Positions 12,811-22,619 of a stretch of DNA of 64,000 nucleotides are shown here, piece after piece (within the stretch, counting starts at the first letter, position 1; every line of letters begins with the position of its first letter). Origin of the DNA: Pedobacter lusitanus (GTDB taxonomy: Bacteria; Bacteroidota; Bacteroidia; Sphingobacteriales; Sphingobacteriaceae); the NCBI RefSeq assembly GCF_040026395.1, contig NZ_CP157278.1, positions 4,774,001-4,838,000 of the forward strand. Direction: 5' to 3'. The position numbers and the translations under genes were made by a program. The notes below the pieces were generated by a model that was given only the letters and a program-made list of their open reading frames with translations, did not search any database and was not told where the DNA came from.

Positions 12811-12846
12811 GAAAGCCTGTAGTGAAAACTGCAGGCTTTTCTTGTT
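12811..12846 (+). terminator. Terminator of the solitary 5S gene
   Basis: AAAGCCTG (12812-12819) pairs with CAGGCTTT (12832-12839) around a short loop, followed by a T-rich run. It is homologous to the rRNA operon terminator. Confidence 0.8.
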
Positions 12847-13155
12847 TCCGGAGGAGCCGAATTGTTGAAATTATATAATTTTTTTGCTGTTTACTGGCCT
12901 TTAAACACTTTAAACCATTGTGATTCAACTGATCTATAAATCAGATGTAAAACAATTAAATATCATAGGTTAAGCCCAAAGAATATAGCTAGTTTTGTGC
13001 CGTCAGTTGAGCAGGAATCCCGCAGGATTAAAATTATTATTAAGCACACAGTGCGATAATTTATTTATTCAGGGGTTTTAAAGGTCGCTTTTGTTTTTAT
13101 AAGCGTTGATGACCAAAGGTTCCTGCTAAAAACAGACAATAAATTAATAGATGAA
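12847..13155. other. Non-coding region upstream of gap
   Basis: About 310 bases with no gene. TAGTTTTG at 12990-12997 fits the TAnnTTTG -7 pattern and could start the gap-GNAT transcript, but no matching -33 box is seen. Nothing else stands out. Confidence 0.4.
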
Positions 13156-14148
13156 ATGAAATTAGCAATTAATGGTTTTGGTAGAATAGGCCGTATATTT
13201 TTACGTGCGGCTTTGGATAAAAATATCAATGTATTGGCTATCAATGATTTGGGTGACCCAAAAACATTAGCACATCTTTTTAAATATGATACCGTTCACC
13301 GTGGTTTTAAAGGTGAGGTAACATTTGATGATGAGGCACTGATTATTAATGGAAAAAGAATTCGGGTTTTCAGAGAAGCACAACCTGAGAACTTACCCTG
13401 GAAAACGCTGGAGATAGATGTCGTACTGGAATCTACAGGGAAATTTACCACCAGAGCTGGTGCAGGCAAACATTTGCAGTCAGGGGCTAAACAGGTATTG
13501 ATTTCGGCTCCCGCAGATAAGGATATTCCTATGTTTTTACTGGGCGTAAATGATTCGACAATTGATTTAAGTGCGGATATTATTTCTAACGCTTCCTGTA
13601 CGACAAATAACGTAGCGCCAATGGTCAAGATCCTTGATGATAAATGGGGGATTCTGGACGGCTATATTACAACCGTACACTCCATGACCGGCGACCAGAA
13701 TCTTCATGATGCACCGCATAAGGATTTGAGAAGAGCCAGAGCAGCTTCAGCATCTATTATTCCTACAAGCACAGGCGCGGCAAAAGCAATTACTAATATT
13801 TTTCCGCATCTGGAGGGCAAATTAGGCGGAGCAGGAATTCGTGTGCCGGTATTAAATGGCTCATTGACGGATTTTACCTGTATCCTTAAATCAAAAGCAA
13901 CTATAGAAGAGATTAATCAGGCCTTTAAATCTGCCGCAGACAATGAAATGAAAGCAGTGCTGGAATATACAGAGGACCCTATCGTTTCTGTCGATATATT
14001 AGATAATTCTCACTCTTGTATTTTTGATGCACAATTAACCTCTATAGTTGGTGACCTGGTTAAGGTTGTAGGCTGGTATGATAATGAATCCGGTTACTCG
14101 GCAAGATTAGTGGATCTGGTACTTAAACTCTCTCAGCGTTATGATTAA
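13156..14148 (+). CDS. gap: Glyceraldehyde-3-phosphate dehydrogenase, type I (paralogue 1)
   Basis: A 330-residue protein with the NAD-binding motif NGFGRIGR at the N-terminus, an Asp after beta-2 (INDL) that favours NAD, and the catalytic cysteine in SNASCTTN. It also has the C-terminal WYDNESGYS segment (usual form WYDNEWGYS). After the catalytic Cys it reads CTTNNVAP, where most bacterial enzymes have CTTNCLAP. It converts glyceraldehyde-3-phosphate to 1,3-bisphosphoglycerate in glycolysis, or the reverse in gluconeogenesis. pgk lies downstream, so this is a lower-glycolysis group. A second gap gene lies at 55864-56865 beside pfkA. The two differ clearly and may serve opposite flux directions; that is inference. 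The ATG at 13156 follows another ATG (13152) out of frame. Confidence 0.95.
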   Translation: MKLAINGFGRIGRIFLRAALDKNINVLAINDLGDPKTLAHLFKYDTVHRGFKGEVTFDDEALIINGKRIRVFREAQPENLPWKTLEIDVVLESTGKFTTRAGAGKHLQSGAKQVLISAPADKDIPMFLLGVNDSTIDLSADIISNASCTTNNVAPMVKILDDKWGILDGYITTVHSMTGDQNLHDAPHKDLRRARAASASIIPTSTGAAKAITNIFPHLEGKLGGAGIRVPVLNGSLTDFTCILKSKATIEEINQAFKSAADNEMKAVLEYTEDPIVSVDILDNSHSCIFDAQLTSIVGDLVKVVGWYDNESGYSARLVDLVLKLSQRYD

Positions 14149-14578
14149 ACGGATAGCTAAAGAAGAAACGAGATTTTTAAGAAGCACAGTCTTATGGAAG
14201 AACAGACCGCTGGAAGAGTGTGAGTTACCTACAGATAGTATTGAAGGTGGATTTCACCTGGGTTGTTTTGAAGCTGATAAGCTGGTTTCTATCGGGACAT
14301 TTATTCCGGAAGATTATAAGAACAGAGGTACGGGAGGCTTCAGATTACGTGCTATGGCAACTGATCCGGCTTATACAGGTAAAGGTTTTGGTGCAGAACT
14401 GATTAATTTTGCAATGGATGAGCTTAGATCGGTTCATGCTTCTTATATTTGGTGTAATGCAAGAACTGCAGCCGTAGGTTTCTATAGTAAACTGGGTTTT
14501 GAAGTCATTTCTGAGGAGTTTGAAATCCCGGGAATCGGCCCGCATTATGATATGTTGAACCAAATAGCCGAAAAATAA
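14141..14578 (+). CDS. GNAT family N-acetyltransferase
   Basis: A 145-residue protein. The acetyl-CoA binding segment RLRAMATDPAYTGKGFGAEL (motif A, R/Q-x-x-G-x-G/A type) and the C-terminal ARTAAVGFYSKLGFEVISE are typical of GNAT folds. The substrate is unknown. Its ATG overlaps the end of gap by 8 bp, so the two are translationally coupled and pgk follows 81 bp later. A link to glycolysis is suggested only by position. Confidence 0.85.
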   Translation: MIKRIAKEETRFLRSTVLWKNRPLEECELPTDSIEGGFHLGCFEADKLVSIGTFIPEDYKNRGTGGFRLRAMATDPAYTGKGFGAELINFAMDELRSVHASYIWCNARTAAVGFYSKLGFEVISEEFEIPGIGPHYDMLNQIAEK

Positions 14579-14659
14579 ATTATTTAACATGAAATTGGTT
14601 ATTTATCCTTTATCAATCAGGATAATAACTCCATTTAACACCTAAAAATTAGATACAAG

Positions 14660-15853
14660 ATGAAAACAATTGACCAATGTGATTTCAAGGATAAGAAAGC
14701 TTTAGTAAGAGTTGATTTTAACGTCCCTCTGGATAAAGATTTTAATATCACAGATGATAAAAGAATGCGTGCCGCATTACCAACGATCACTAAAATCTTG
14801 AATGACGGTGGATCTGTGATTTTAATGTCACACCTGGGCCGTCCAAAAGGAGGTCCTGATAATCAATTCTCGCTGAAACACATTTTAGGTGATTTATCAA
14901 GAATGCTTGATCTTGAAGTGAAATTTGCTGATGATTGTATCGGTGCTTCGGCAGTTGATAAAGCAAAAAATCTTGTTCCGGGACAGGTATTGCTACTGGA
15001 AAATCTTCGTTTCTACAAAGAGGAAGAAAAAGGAGATAAAGATTTCGCAGGTAAACTGGCTAAATTAGGAGATGTATATGTCAATGATGCTTTCGGTACA
15101 GCTCACCGTGCTCATGCTTCTACCTCAATCATTGCTGAGTTTTTCCCGACAGAAAAATACTTCGGATACCTGATGGCTGAAGAACTGAAAAATGCAGAGA
15201 AAATAAATCATCATGCTGAAAAACCTTTCACTGCTATTATGGGTGGTGCAAAAGTTTCGGATAAAATCCTGTTAATTGAAAGCTTACTGGAAAAAGTTGA
15301 TAATCTGATTATTGGTGGTGGTATGGCTTATACATTCAGCAAAGCACAGGGTGGCGAAATAGGCACTTCTCTGCTGGAAGCTGATCGTATGGAACTTTGT
15401 CTGCAATTGCTGGAAAAAGCAAAATCAAAAGGAGTAAATATAATTTTACCGGTAGATACGGTTATCGCAGATAAATTTGATAATAACGCAGCAAAGAAAA
15501 ATGTGGATGCTGGTCATATCCCGGCAGACTGGATGGGACTGGATATTGGTCCTAAGTCAGTTGAGCTTTTCTCTGAAATCATTAAAAAATCAAAAACCTT
15601 ATTATGGAATGGCCCGATGGGAGTTTTTGAAATGGCAAATTTTGAGCAGGGTACACGTGCTGTCGCTAATGCGGTAGTAGCTGCGACAAAAGAAAATGGT
15701 GCATTTTCACTGATTGGTGGTGGTGATTCTGCAGCAGCAATTGCCAAGTTTAATCTGGAAGATGAAGTGAGTTATGTCTCAACCGGTGGTGGTGCTTTAC
15801 TGGAATATATGGAAGGCAAAGAACTCCCTGGCGTAAAGGCAATTAACGGATAA
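14660..15853 (+). CDS. pgk: Phosphoglycerate kinase
   Basis: The 397-residue length is standard for a bacterial enzyme. The N-terminal domain has RVDFNVPL, then SHLGRPKG, then LLENLRFY; the C-terminal nucleotide domain has [11 protein letters not shown] and [10 protein letters not shown]. It transfers the phosphate of 1,3-bisphosphoglycerate to ADP in glycolysis. It follows gap and a GNAT gene and is closed by a strong terminator. Confidence 0.97.
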   Translation: MKTIDQCDFKDKKALVRVDFNVPLDKDFNITDDKRMRAALPTITKILNDGGSVILMSHLGRPKGGPDNQFSLKHILGDLSRMLDLEVKFADDCIGASAVDKAKNLVPGQVLLLENLRFYKEEEKGDKDFAGKLAKLGDVYVNDAFGTAHRAHASTSIIAEFFPTEKYFGYLMAEELKNAEKINHHAEKPFTAIMGGAKVSDKILLIESLLEKVDNLIIGGGMAYTFSKAQGGEIGTSLLEADRMELCLQLLEKAKSKGVNIILPVDTVIADKFDNNAAKKNVDAGHIPADWMGLDIGPKSVELFSEIIKKSKTLLWNGPMGVFEMANFEQGTRAVANAVVAATKENGAFSLIGGGDSAAAIAKFNLEDEVSYVSTGGGALLEYMEGKELPGVKAING

Positions 15854-15890
15854 GCCCGAAACCAACAAAATTTCCACAGAATAATTGTCT

Positions 15891-15924
15891 TTTTTAAAGG
15901 CCGCTTTTTAAAGCGGCCTTTTTG
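15891..15924 (+). terminator. Terminator after pgk
   Basis: AAAGGCCGCTTT at 15896-15907 and AAAGCGGCCTTT at 15910-15921 form a perfect 12-bp stem followed by T residues. The stem is flanked by T-runs on one side and A-runs on the other. Confidence 0.9.
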
Positions 15925-15932
15925 CATATATG

Positions 15933-16005
15933 GTGGTAGAATGTGGAGGATAATTTATGTTGAAAACTTTTTTGTGGTAGATTGTGGTAAAAAGTGGTAG
16001 AAGTG
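15933..16005 (+). promoter_or_regulatory. Probable MraZ operator: GTGG boxes with 10-bp period
   Basis: GTGGT begins at 15974, 15984 and 15994, exactly 10 bp apart, with a further GTG at 16003. An upstream pair lies at 15933 (GTGGT) and 15943 (GTGG), again 10 bp apart. E. coli MraZ is known to bind direct repeats TGGGN spaced by 5 bp (10-bp period) in its own promoter, so the layout fits autoregulation of the dcw cluster. A possible -7 element TATTTTTA lies at 16008-16015, between the boxes and the mraZ ATG at 16043. Confidence 0.7.
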
Positions 16006-16042
16006 TCTATTTTTACACTACATAAAATGTGTAGATACTAAA

Positions 16043-16510
16043 ATGGTTCAACTACTTGGAGAATTTGATTGTAAATTGGATACGAAAGGCCGCATGATGG
16101 TCCCGTCGAATCTGAAAAAACAATTGCCAAACGTTGAGCAAGAGGGACTTGTGATAAACAGAGGTTTTGAGAAGCACCTGGTCATCTACCCAAAAAAAGT
16201 ATGGGAAGGGATAGTGGAAGAGTTGAGTAAACTGAACCAGTACGAGAAAAAAACAAGAGAATTTATCCGGTTTTTTACTCGTGGCGCGACAGAATTGACG
16301 CTGGATGCCTCGGGTAGAGTCAATCTTCCGAAGTCATTATTGGAATTTGCAGGTATAGATGGAGAAGTAATTCTGTCTTGTCAGTTTGATAAAATAGAGC
16401 TCTGGTCTAAAACTGCATATGACAATTTACTGGATAGTGAGCCGGAAGATTTTGCAAATCTGGCAGAAGAAGTGATGGGAAATAAAAACAGGGGGGAAGA
16501 TGGAAAATAA
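16043..16510 (+). CDS. mraZ: Transcriptional regulator MraZ
   Basis: A 155-residue protein with two SpoVT/AbrB-like MraZ domains: LGEFDCKLDTKGRMMVPSN near the N-terminus and FTRGATELTLDASGRVNLP in the second half, each with the DxxGR core. MraZ forms rings and represses or tunes the dcw operon by binding repeated boxes upstream, and such boxes are present at 15933-16005. The ATG at 16043 lies 27 bp after the possible -7 box. The end overlaps rsmH by 11 bp. First gene of a 13-gene division and cell-wall cluster. Confidence 0.96.
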   Translation: MVQLLGEFDCKLDTKGRMMVPSNLKKQLPNVEQEGLVINRGFEKHLVIYPKKVWEGIVEELSKLNQYEKKTREFIRFFTRGATELTLDASGRVNLPKSLLEFAGIDGEVILSCQFDKIELWSKTAYDNLLDSEPEDFANLAEEVMGNKNRGEDGK

Positions 16511-17405
16511 TTATCATGTACCGGTACTTTTGAAAGAATGTATTGATGGTTTGAATATTAAACCTAACGGTGTGTATGTAGATGTTACTTTTGGCGGAGG
16601 TGGTCATTCCAGAGAAATTTTGTCTAAACTGGGGAAAGATGGTGTACTCATCGCTTTTGATCAGGATCCGGACGCACAGAGAAATAAGATTGATGATCCT
16701 CGTTTTTTATTTGTTGATCAGAATTTTGCTTTCCTGAAAAATAATCTTCGTTTACTGGGATACAAACAGGTAGATGGTATTCTGGCTGATCTTGGGGTTT
16801 CTTCACATCAGTTTAATGAGCCGGAAAGAGGTTTCTCTACAAGATTTGAGTCTTCTCTGGATATGCGGATGGACAAACAGGGTAAGCTTACCGCTGCCGA
16901 TGTTTTAAATACCTATACGGAAGATAAGCTCCATAAAATATTTGGAATCTATGGGGAGGTTAAAAATGCGAAATCACTGGCCAGAGCGGTCGTAACGTTT
17001 CGTGCAGGACAACCTATTGTAACATTGGCTGATTTTAAAACTGCAGCAGGGGCTCATATCCCTAAAGGCAAAGAAAATAAATATATGGCACAGGTGTTCC
17101 AGGCTTTGCGGATCGAGGTTAATGCGGAGATCGAAGTGCTGGAGAGCTTTTTATTACAGACTGCTGAGGTCTTAAGTCCGGGCGGCAGGCTGGTCGTGAT
17201 GTCATATCATTCACTGGAAGACAGACCAGTAAAGAATTTTATTGCTAAAGGTAAAATCAGAGGAGAAGCTGATAAGGACTTTTTTGGCAATGAAGAAAAA
17301 CCATATAAAGCAATTACACGTAAAGCTGTGATTGCTGAAGAGGACGAGCTGGAAAGAAACAGCAGATCCAGAAGTGCAAAATTGAGAATTGGAGAAAAGA
17401 TATGA
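16500..17405 (+). CDS. rsmH: 16S rRNA (cytosine-1402 N4) methyltransferase
   Basis: A 301-residue protein (also called MraW). It begins HVPVLLKECIDGL, then has the SAM-binding motif DVTFGGGGHSREIL, a DLGVSSHQ segment and YHSLEDRPVK near the end, all typical. It methylates C1402 of 16S rRNA with S-adenosylmethionine. The start overlaps mraZ by 11 bp and the end overlaps the ftsL-like gene by 4 bp. Confidence 0.96.
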   Translation: MENNYHVPVLLKECIDGLNIKPNGVYVDVTFGGGGHSREILSKLGKDGVLIAFDQDPDAQRNKIDDPRFLFVDQNFAFLKNNLRLLGYKQVDGILADLGVSSHQFNEPERGFSTRFESSLDMRMDKQGKLTAADVLNTYTEDKLHKIFGIYGEVKNAKSLARAVVTFRAGQPIVTLADFKTAAGAHIPKGKENKYMAQVFQALRIEVNAEIEVLESFLLQTAEVLSPGGRLVVMSYHSLEDRPVKNFIAKGKIRGEADKDFFGNEEKPYKAITRKAVIAEEDELERNSRSRSAKLRIGEKI

Positions 17406-17824
17406 ACAACCAGTTCAGAGGAGAAGAAGAGGAAGAAGAAGAATTACTGGAAGAACCAGTAATCCGCTTGAAAAAGCCTAAGAAAGAAAAGGAGACTGAA
17501 AGTGCTAATCTTTTCTTTAAAAAGCTTTTTGTAGACGGGGTGGTAAGTAAAGAAGCCGCTACCGCTATGTTGCCTTTTCTGATCTTTTTATCGCTGCTTA
17601 CGATGCTTTATATCGCAAACAGCCATATGGCGGTTAAAAATATCAGGGATATAGATAAGTTAAATAAGGAAGTAAAAGAACTGAGCTGGGAATATAAGTC
17701 ACTGAAAGCTGATCTGATGTTCAAAAGTAAATTGACAGAAGTAGCTAAGAAAGTAGATACGTTAGGCATTAAGGAGCTGACAGAGCCTCCTAAAAAAATT
17801 ATCATAAGTAATGATGAACATTAG
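17402..17824 (+). CDS. ftsL: FtsL-like cell division protein
   Basis: A 140-residue bitopic protein. The cytoplasmic N-terminus has an acidic run (residues 5-16), then a basic patch, one membrane helix (about 58-76) and a periplasmic helical segment with a heptad-like pattern (DIDKLNKEVKELSWEYKSLK). This matches the FtsL-like proteins that Bacteroidota keep between rsmH and the division PBP. It would bridge FtsQ and the FtsW-FtsI synthase. Sequence conservation of this family is low, so the call rests on position and topology. It overlaps both neighbours. Confidence 0.8.
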   Translation: MNNQFRGEEEEEEELLEEPVIRLKKPKKEKETESANLFFKKLFVDGVVSKEAATAMLPFLIFLSLLTMLYIANSHMAVKNIRDIDKLNKEVKELSWEYKSLKADLMFKSKLTEVAKKVDTLGIKELTEPPKKIIISNDEH

Positions 17825-19913
17825 AGCTAACATACTATTACGTGTTTATTTGTCCTTCGGACTGATTGTACTGCTTGCCGTGGCAGTAATAGTCAGGTTA
17901 TGTGATGTACAATTTGTAGAGGGACATAAATGGCGTGCCATGGCCGATAGTCTTTCTACAAAGTATATCAATGTGGATGCTGCACGTGGTAATATTTATT
18001 CTAATGATGGAAGCCTGTTAGCTACCTCTGTACCGGAGTATGAACTTCGGATGGACTTATATGCCGGAGGTATAAGTGACAGTAAGATTTTTTATGCCAA
18101 AGTGGATTCTCTGGCTATGAAACTTTCTCAGTTTTTTGCGGATAAAACCCCAAAAGAATATTCGCGTATTCTGCGTACTGCCAGGGCAGACAGTGTGAGG
18201 TATTTATTGATTAAACGTAAAGTGAATTACCAGGATTTAAAGACTATCCGGACTTTTCCATTATATAATATTGGAAAATATAGTGGTGGTCTGATGGCTA
18301 TTCAGCAAAATAAAAGGATTTTACCTTTCAAGTCTCTGGCAGCAAGGACTATCGGGTATAAAAATGAAAATGTATCAAACGGTGTAGGGCTGGAAGGTGC
18401 CTACGGGAATTATATCAATGGGGAGAGTGGTAAAAGATTAGTACAAAGAATTGCCGGTGGTGTCTGGATGCCGGTAAATGATGAAGCTGAAATTGCGCCT
18501 AAAGAAGGATCAGATATTATTTCTACCATCGATATCAATATGCAGGATCTTGCACAAAGTGCATTGGAGAAACAGCTGATTAAAAGTAATGCGGATTATG
18601 GTACCGTGATTTTAATGGAAGTTGAAACCGGAGAGGTAAGAGCAGTGGCAAACTTCACCAAAGAAAGTGATGGTGTTTATAAAGAAATGTTCAATTACGC
18701 AATAGGCGGAAGTCAGGACCCTGGTTCTACGTTTAAGCTGGCTTCTTACATGGCTTTACTGGAGGACAAAAAAATAGACACCAATACCACTGTAGATACA
18801 GGAAACGGTACGTTCAGGATTTTTAACCATACGATAAAAGATTCTCACGGCGGTGTGGGAGTGGTAACCGCAAAAAAAGCATTTGAGGTTTCTGCCAATA
18901 CAGCGGTCGCCAAGTTTGTTTATGGGGCTTATAAAGATAATCCCTCACAATTTACAGATCATTTATATCGGATACATATGAATGAGCGGCTGGGATTGCA
19001 AATTCCTGGTGAGACAAAACCGGTTATTAAGAACCCATCCTATAAATCATGGAGTGGTTTAACCTTGCCGCAAATGGCTTATGGTTATGAAATGCAGATT
19101 ACCCCGCTGCAAATTTTGACGTTTTATAATGCCATTGCAAATAATGGAAAATATATAGCGCCAATTTTTGTGAAAGAAATCAGAAGATTGGGAAATCCGA
19201 TTGAACAGTTTCATGCAAGAGTGATTAGCGAGCAGGTTTGTTCTGAAAGTACCTTAAAAAAACTTCATGCAATGCTTGAGGGGGTAGTGACAGAAGGTAC
19301 TGGTAAACTCATGGGATCTCCATTTTACAGGGTAGCGGGTAAAACTGGTACTGCACAGGTAGCTGATGGAAGAAACGGATATAAGGCTAAGAGGAGTTAT
19401 CAGTCTTCTTTTTGTGGATACTTTCCGGCTGACAAGCCTAAGTATTCGATTATGGTTTCGGTTAATGGAGCTAAGAACGGATATTATGGCGGAACGGTAG
19501 CAGGGCCGGTATTTAAAGAAATTGCAGATCGTATTTATGCAAGCGATATGCAGATGTATAATGATATGACTGACCATCTGGTTGGGAACACTAAAAGTCC
19601 GGAAGCGAAAGCCGGACAGAGTAAAGCAGTAAAAAGCGTTTATAATGCCCTGGGAATTAAAGCCCTTTATGCAGCTAAATCTGACTATTTCAATAGTGTG
19701 GATACCAGCAACGGGATTGTTTACGAAGAATATAATTCAGTAAAAGGCATGATGCCTAATGTAAGTGGAATGGGGCTGAAAGATGCACTTTACCTTTTAG
19801 GAAATGCAGGTCTGAAAACACAGATCAAAGGAAGTGGGAAAGTAATAAGCCAGTCTGTTCCCGCAGGGATGAAGATTGGAAGGGGATTATTGGTACAATT
19901 AGAATTGAATTAA
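17811..19913 (+). CDS. ftsI: Division-specific penicillin-binding protein (FtsI/PBP3 type) with PASTA domain
   Basis: A 700-residue protein. It has an N-terminal membrane helix (about 8-28), a dimerisation domain and a transpeptidase domain with the SxxK motif (STFK), SxN (SAN in EVSANTAV) and KTGT. A C-terminal PASTA domain (MMPNVSGMGLKDALYLLGNA) ends the protein. It crosslinks septal peptidoglycan with FtsW. The start overlaps ftsL by 14 bp and the gene ends 1 bp before murE. PASTA on the division PBP is usual for this phylum. Confidence 0.95.
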   Translation: MMNIRANILLRVYLSFGLIVLLAVAVIVRLCDVQFVEGHKWRAMADSLSTKYINVDAARGNIYSNDGSLLATSVPEYELRMDLYAGGISDSKIFYAKVDSLAMKLSQFFADKTPKEYSRILRTARADSVRYLLIKRKVNYQDLKTIRTFPLYNIGKYSGGLMAIQQNKRILPFKSLAARTIGYKNENVSNGVGLEGAYGNYINGESGKRLVQRIAGGVWMPVNDEAEIAPKEGSDIISTIDINMQDLAQSALEKQLIKSNADYGTVILMEVETGEVRAVANFTKESDGVYKEMFNYAIGGSQDPGSTFKLASYMALLEDKKIDTNTTVDTGNGTFRIFNHTIKDSHGGVGVVTAKKAFEVSANTAVAKFVYGAYKDNPSQFTDHLYRIHMNERLGLQIPGETKPVIKNPSYKSWSGLTLPQMAYGYEMQITPLQILTFYNAIANNGKYIAPIFVKEIRRLGNPIEQFHARVISEQVCSESTLKKLHAMLEGVVTEGTGKLMGSPFYRVAGKTGTAQVADGRNGYKAKRSYQSSFCGYFPADKPKYSIMVSVNGAKNGYYGGTVAGPVFKEIADRIYASDMQMYNDMTDHLVGNTKSPEAKAGQSKAVKSVYNALGIKALYAAKSDYFNSVDTSNGIVYEEYNSVKGMMPNVSGMGLKDALYLLGNAGLKTQIKGSGKVISQSVPAGMKIGRGLLVQLELN

Positions 19914-19914
19914 G

Positions 19915-21372
19915 ATGCAGTTGCAGGATGTTTTATATGGAGTAGCAATTAAAAACCTGGTTGGAAAAACCAACAGGGTGATTAATGTGCTTACGTTTGA
20001 CTCACGTGAGGTACAGCAGAATGCTGTGTTTTTTGCCATAAAAGGAACTTTGTCGGACGGACATAAATTTATCGGCCAGACTATTGCTGCAGGGGCAACG
20101 GTCATTATTTGTGAAGAGATTCCGGCAGAGGTAAATCCTGCGGTTACTTATATCATTGTGGAAAATTCTTCAGTGGCACTTGGAATTATGGCTTCCAATT
20201 TTTACGGAAATCCTTCTTCTGCATTGAAACTGGTTGGTATCACAGGTACAAATGGCAAAACTACCATTGCAACTATTTTATTTAAATTATTCAGAAGTCT
20301 TGGTTTTCATACCGGATTGATTTCTACGGTACAGAATCAGGTCAATGATCAGATCATTCCTGCTACACATACTACACCAAATCCATTAGCGCTTAATCAG
20401 CTTTTAAAACAGATGGTTGAGCTGGGCTGTACTTACTGCTTTATGGAAGTAAGTTCTCATGCTATGGTTCAGCACAGAATTGAGGGGGTTACTTTTGCTG
20501 GTGGTGTTTTTTCAAATATTACACATGATCATCTGGATTTTCATAAAACCTTTGATAATTATATCAGAGCTAAGAAATCCTTTTTTGACATGCTTCCAAA
20601 AAATGCTTTTGCTTTAACCAATGCCGATGATAAAAATGGTATGGTTATGCTTCAGAATACTAAGGCAGTGAAAAAGAGTTATGCCTTAAAACAGCTGGCT
20701 GATTATAAGGTAAGTATAATTGAGAACAGATTCAGTGGTTTAAATCTTGAAATTGACCATACCGATGTGTTTTTTAAACTGGTAGGGTCATTTAATGCCT
20801 ATAACCTGGCAGCTGTATACGGTACGGCTATGTTACTTGGACAGGATAAATTAAGTGTATTAACATTGCTGAGTAATCTTACAGGAGCTGAAGGCCGTTT
20901 TGAAGAAGTACCAAACACTGCACAGATTATCGGTCTGGTGGATTATGCGCATACCCCTGATGCAGTTCAGAATGTATTAAGTACAATCCATGATATCAGA
21001 AAAGGCACTGAACAGGTAATCACTGTAATTGGTTGTGGTGGGGACAGAGATAAAACCAAACGCCCGGTAATGGCTCAGGTAGCCTGTGACTGGAGTGATA
21101 AAGTAATCCTGACATCTGATAATCCAAGAACGGAAGATCCGCATCAGATTCTGGCTGAAATGGAAGCCGGTGTATCACCAACCAATAAAAGAAAAACTTT
21201 AACTATTGCTGACCGCCGGGAAGCGATTAAAACTGCCTGTCATTTAGCTAAACCAGGGGATATTATCCTTATTGCTGGTAAAGGACATGAAAAGTATCAG
21301 GAAATTAATGGAGTAAGATATCATTTTGATGATAAAGAAGTGTTGATGGAACAATTAAACTTAATCAGCTAA
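19915..21372 (+). CDS. murE: UDP-MurNAc-tripeptide synthetase (meso-diaminopimelate adding)
   Basis: A 485-residue Mur ligase with the ATP loop [10 protein letters not shown] and a central Mur ligase domain (EVSSHAM). The DNPR motif ([11 protein letters not shown]) is known to mark enzymes that add meso-diaminopimelate rather than lysine. It links DAP to UDP-MurNAc-L-Ala-D-Glu in the cytosol. It starts 1 bp after ftsI, and its TAA shares a base with the mraY ATG (TAATG). The usual murF is not found between murE and mraY. Confidence 0.96.
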   Translation: MQLQDVLYGVAIKNLVGKTNRVINVLTFDSREVQQNAVFFAIKGTLSDGHKFIGQTIAAGATVIICEEIPAEVNPAVTYIIVENSSVALGIMASNFYGNPSSALKLVGITGTNGKTTIATILFKLFRSLGFHTGLISTVQNQVNDQIIPATHTTPNPLALNQLLKQMVELGCTYCFMEVSSHAMVQHRIEGVTFAGGVFSNITHDHLDFHKTFDNYIRAKKSFFDMLPKNAFALTNADDKNGMVMLQNTKAVKKSYALKQLADYKVSIIENRFSGLNLEIDHTDVFFKLVGSFNAYNLAAVYGTAMLLGQDKLSVLTLLSNLTGAEGRFEEVPNTAQIIGLVDYAHTPDAVQNVLSTIHDIRKGTEQVITVIGCGGDRDKTKRPVMAQVACDWSDKVILTSDNPRTEDPHQILAEMEAGVSPTNKRKTLTIADRREAIKTACHLAKPGDIILIAGKGHEKYQEINGVRYHFDDKEVLMEQLNLIS

Positions 21373-22619
21373 TGTTATACTATCTGTTTGAATATTTAAA
21401 TGCACATTACGAATTTCCTGGTTTAAGGTTGTTCCAGTACATTACGTTCCGTACCTCGCTGGCGATTATCATTTCATTGATTATTACAACAGTATATGGA
21501 AGAAGGATTATCAATTATCTGCACAAAATGCAGGTTGGTGAAACGGTAAGAAATCTGGGGCTGGAAGGACAAATGCAGAAACAGGGTACTCCAACTATGG
21601 GCGGTATTATGATTCTGATGGGGATTCTGATTCCAACTTTATTACTGGCTAACCTGACCAATGTATATGTATTACTGATGATTGTAACCACGATCTGGAT
21701 GGGTGCGGTTGGTTTTGTAGATGATTATATCAAGGTATTTAAAAAGAATAAAGAAGGGCTTGCAGGCAGATTTAAAATTGTAGGACAGGTTGGTCTGGCA
21801 TTGATCATAGGCTGGACAATGTACTTCAATCCAAATATTGTGGTTAGGCAGACTGTTGATGAAACAGGGGTAAGCAAAAACACGGCGCCTATGGTACTGA
21901 GACAAAAAGGAGAGAAGTTTTATTATACGCAGGATGTAAAGTCTACAATTACCAATATTCCTTTTTATAAAAATAATGAATTTGATTATGCCAAGGTACT
22001 GAAGTTTTTAGGCCCTGGATATGAAAAATATGCGGTTTTCGTGTTCATCCTTTTTGTGGTAATTATTATTACGGCAGTTTCGAACGGAGCGAATTTGACC
22101 GATGGAATAGACGGCCTGGCAACGGGTACATCCGCTATTATAGGGATTACCCTGGGTTTACTGGCCTATGTATCGGGTAATACGGTTATCGCAGATTATC
22201 TGAATATCCTGTATATCCCCAATTCTGGTGAGCTCATGATTTTTGCCGGTGCCTTTGTAGGTGCGTGTGTCGGATTTTTATGGTATAACTCTTATCCTGC
22301 ACAGGTTTTTATGGGAGATACCGGAAGTCTGGCCATCGGCGGTATAATCGCTGCACTGGCTATTATGATCAGAAAAGAATTGCTGATCCCGATTTTATGT
22401 GGTGTATTCCTGATTGAGGTGACTTCAGTGATGCTGCAGGTATCTTATTTTAAATACACTAAAAAGCGCTTTGGTGAAGGCAAAAGGATATTCCTGATGT
22501 CGCCATTGCATCATCATTATCAGAAAAAAGGCTACCATGAAGCGAAAATTGTGACCCGCTTCTGGATTGTAGGAATATTGTTGGCTATTATCACCATAAT
22601 CACTTTAAAACTGAGATAA
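21372..22619 (+). CDS. mraY: Phospho-MurNAc-pentapeptide transferase
   Basis: A 415-residue polytopic membrane enzyme with about ten hydrophobic segments. It carries the family motifs [10 protein letters not shown], the aspartate pair VDDYIKV, and [13 protein letters not shown] with a catalytic Asp, plus [15 protein letters not shown] near the C-terminus. It makes lipid I from UDP-MurNAc-pentapeptide and undecaprenyl phosphate. It is longer than the E. coli enzyme (360) because of an extra segment around residues 150-220, a feature of Bacteroidota MraY. It shares TAATG overlaps with both murE and murD. Confidence 0.96.
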   Translation: MLYYLFEYLNAHYEFPGLRLFQYITFRTSLAIIISLIITTVYGRRIINYLHKMQVGETVRNLGLEGQMQKQGTPTMGGIMILMGILIPTLLLANLTNVYVLLMIVTTIWMGAVGFVDDYIKVFKKNKEGLAGRFKIVGQVGLALIIGWTMYFNPNIVVRQTVDETGVSKNTAPMVLRQKGEKFYYTQDVKSTITNIPFYKNNEFDYAKVLKFLGPGYEKYAVFVFILFVVIIITAVSNGANLTDGIDGLATGTSAIIGITLGLLAYVSGNTVIADYLNILYIPNSGELMIFAGAFVGACVGFLWYNSYPAQVFMGDTGSLAIGGIIAALAIMIRKELLIPILCGVFLIEVTSVMLQVSYFKYTKKRFGEGKRIFLMSPLHHHYQKKGYHEAKIVTRFWIVGILLAIITIITLKLR

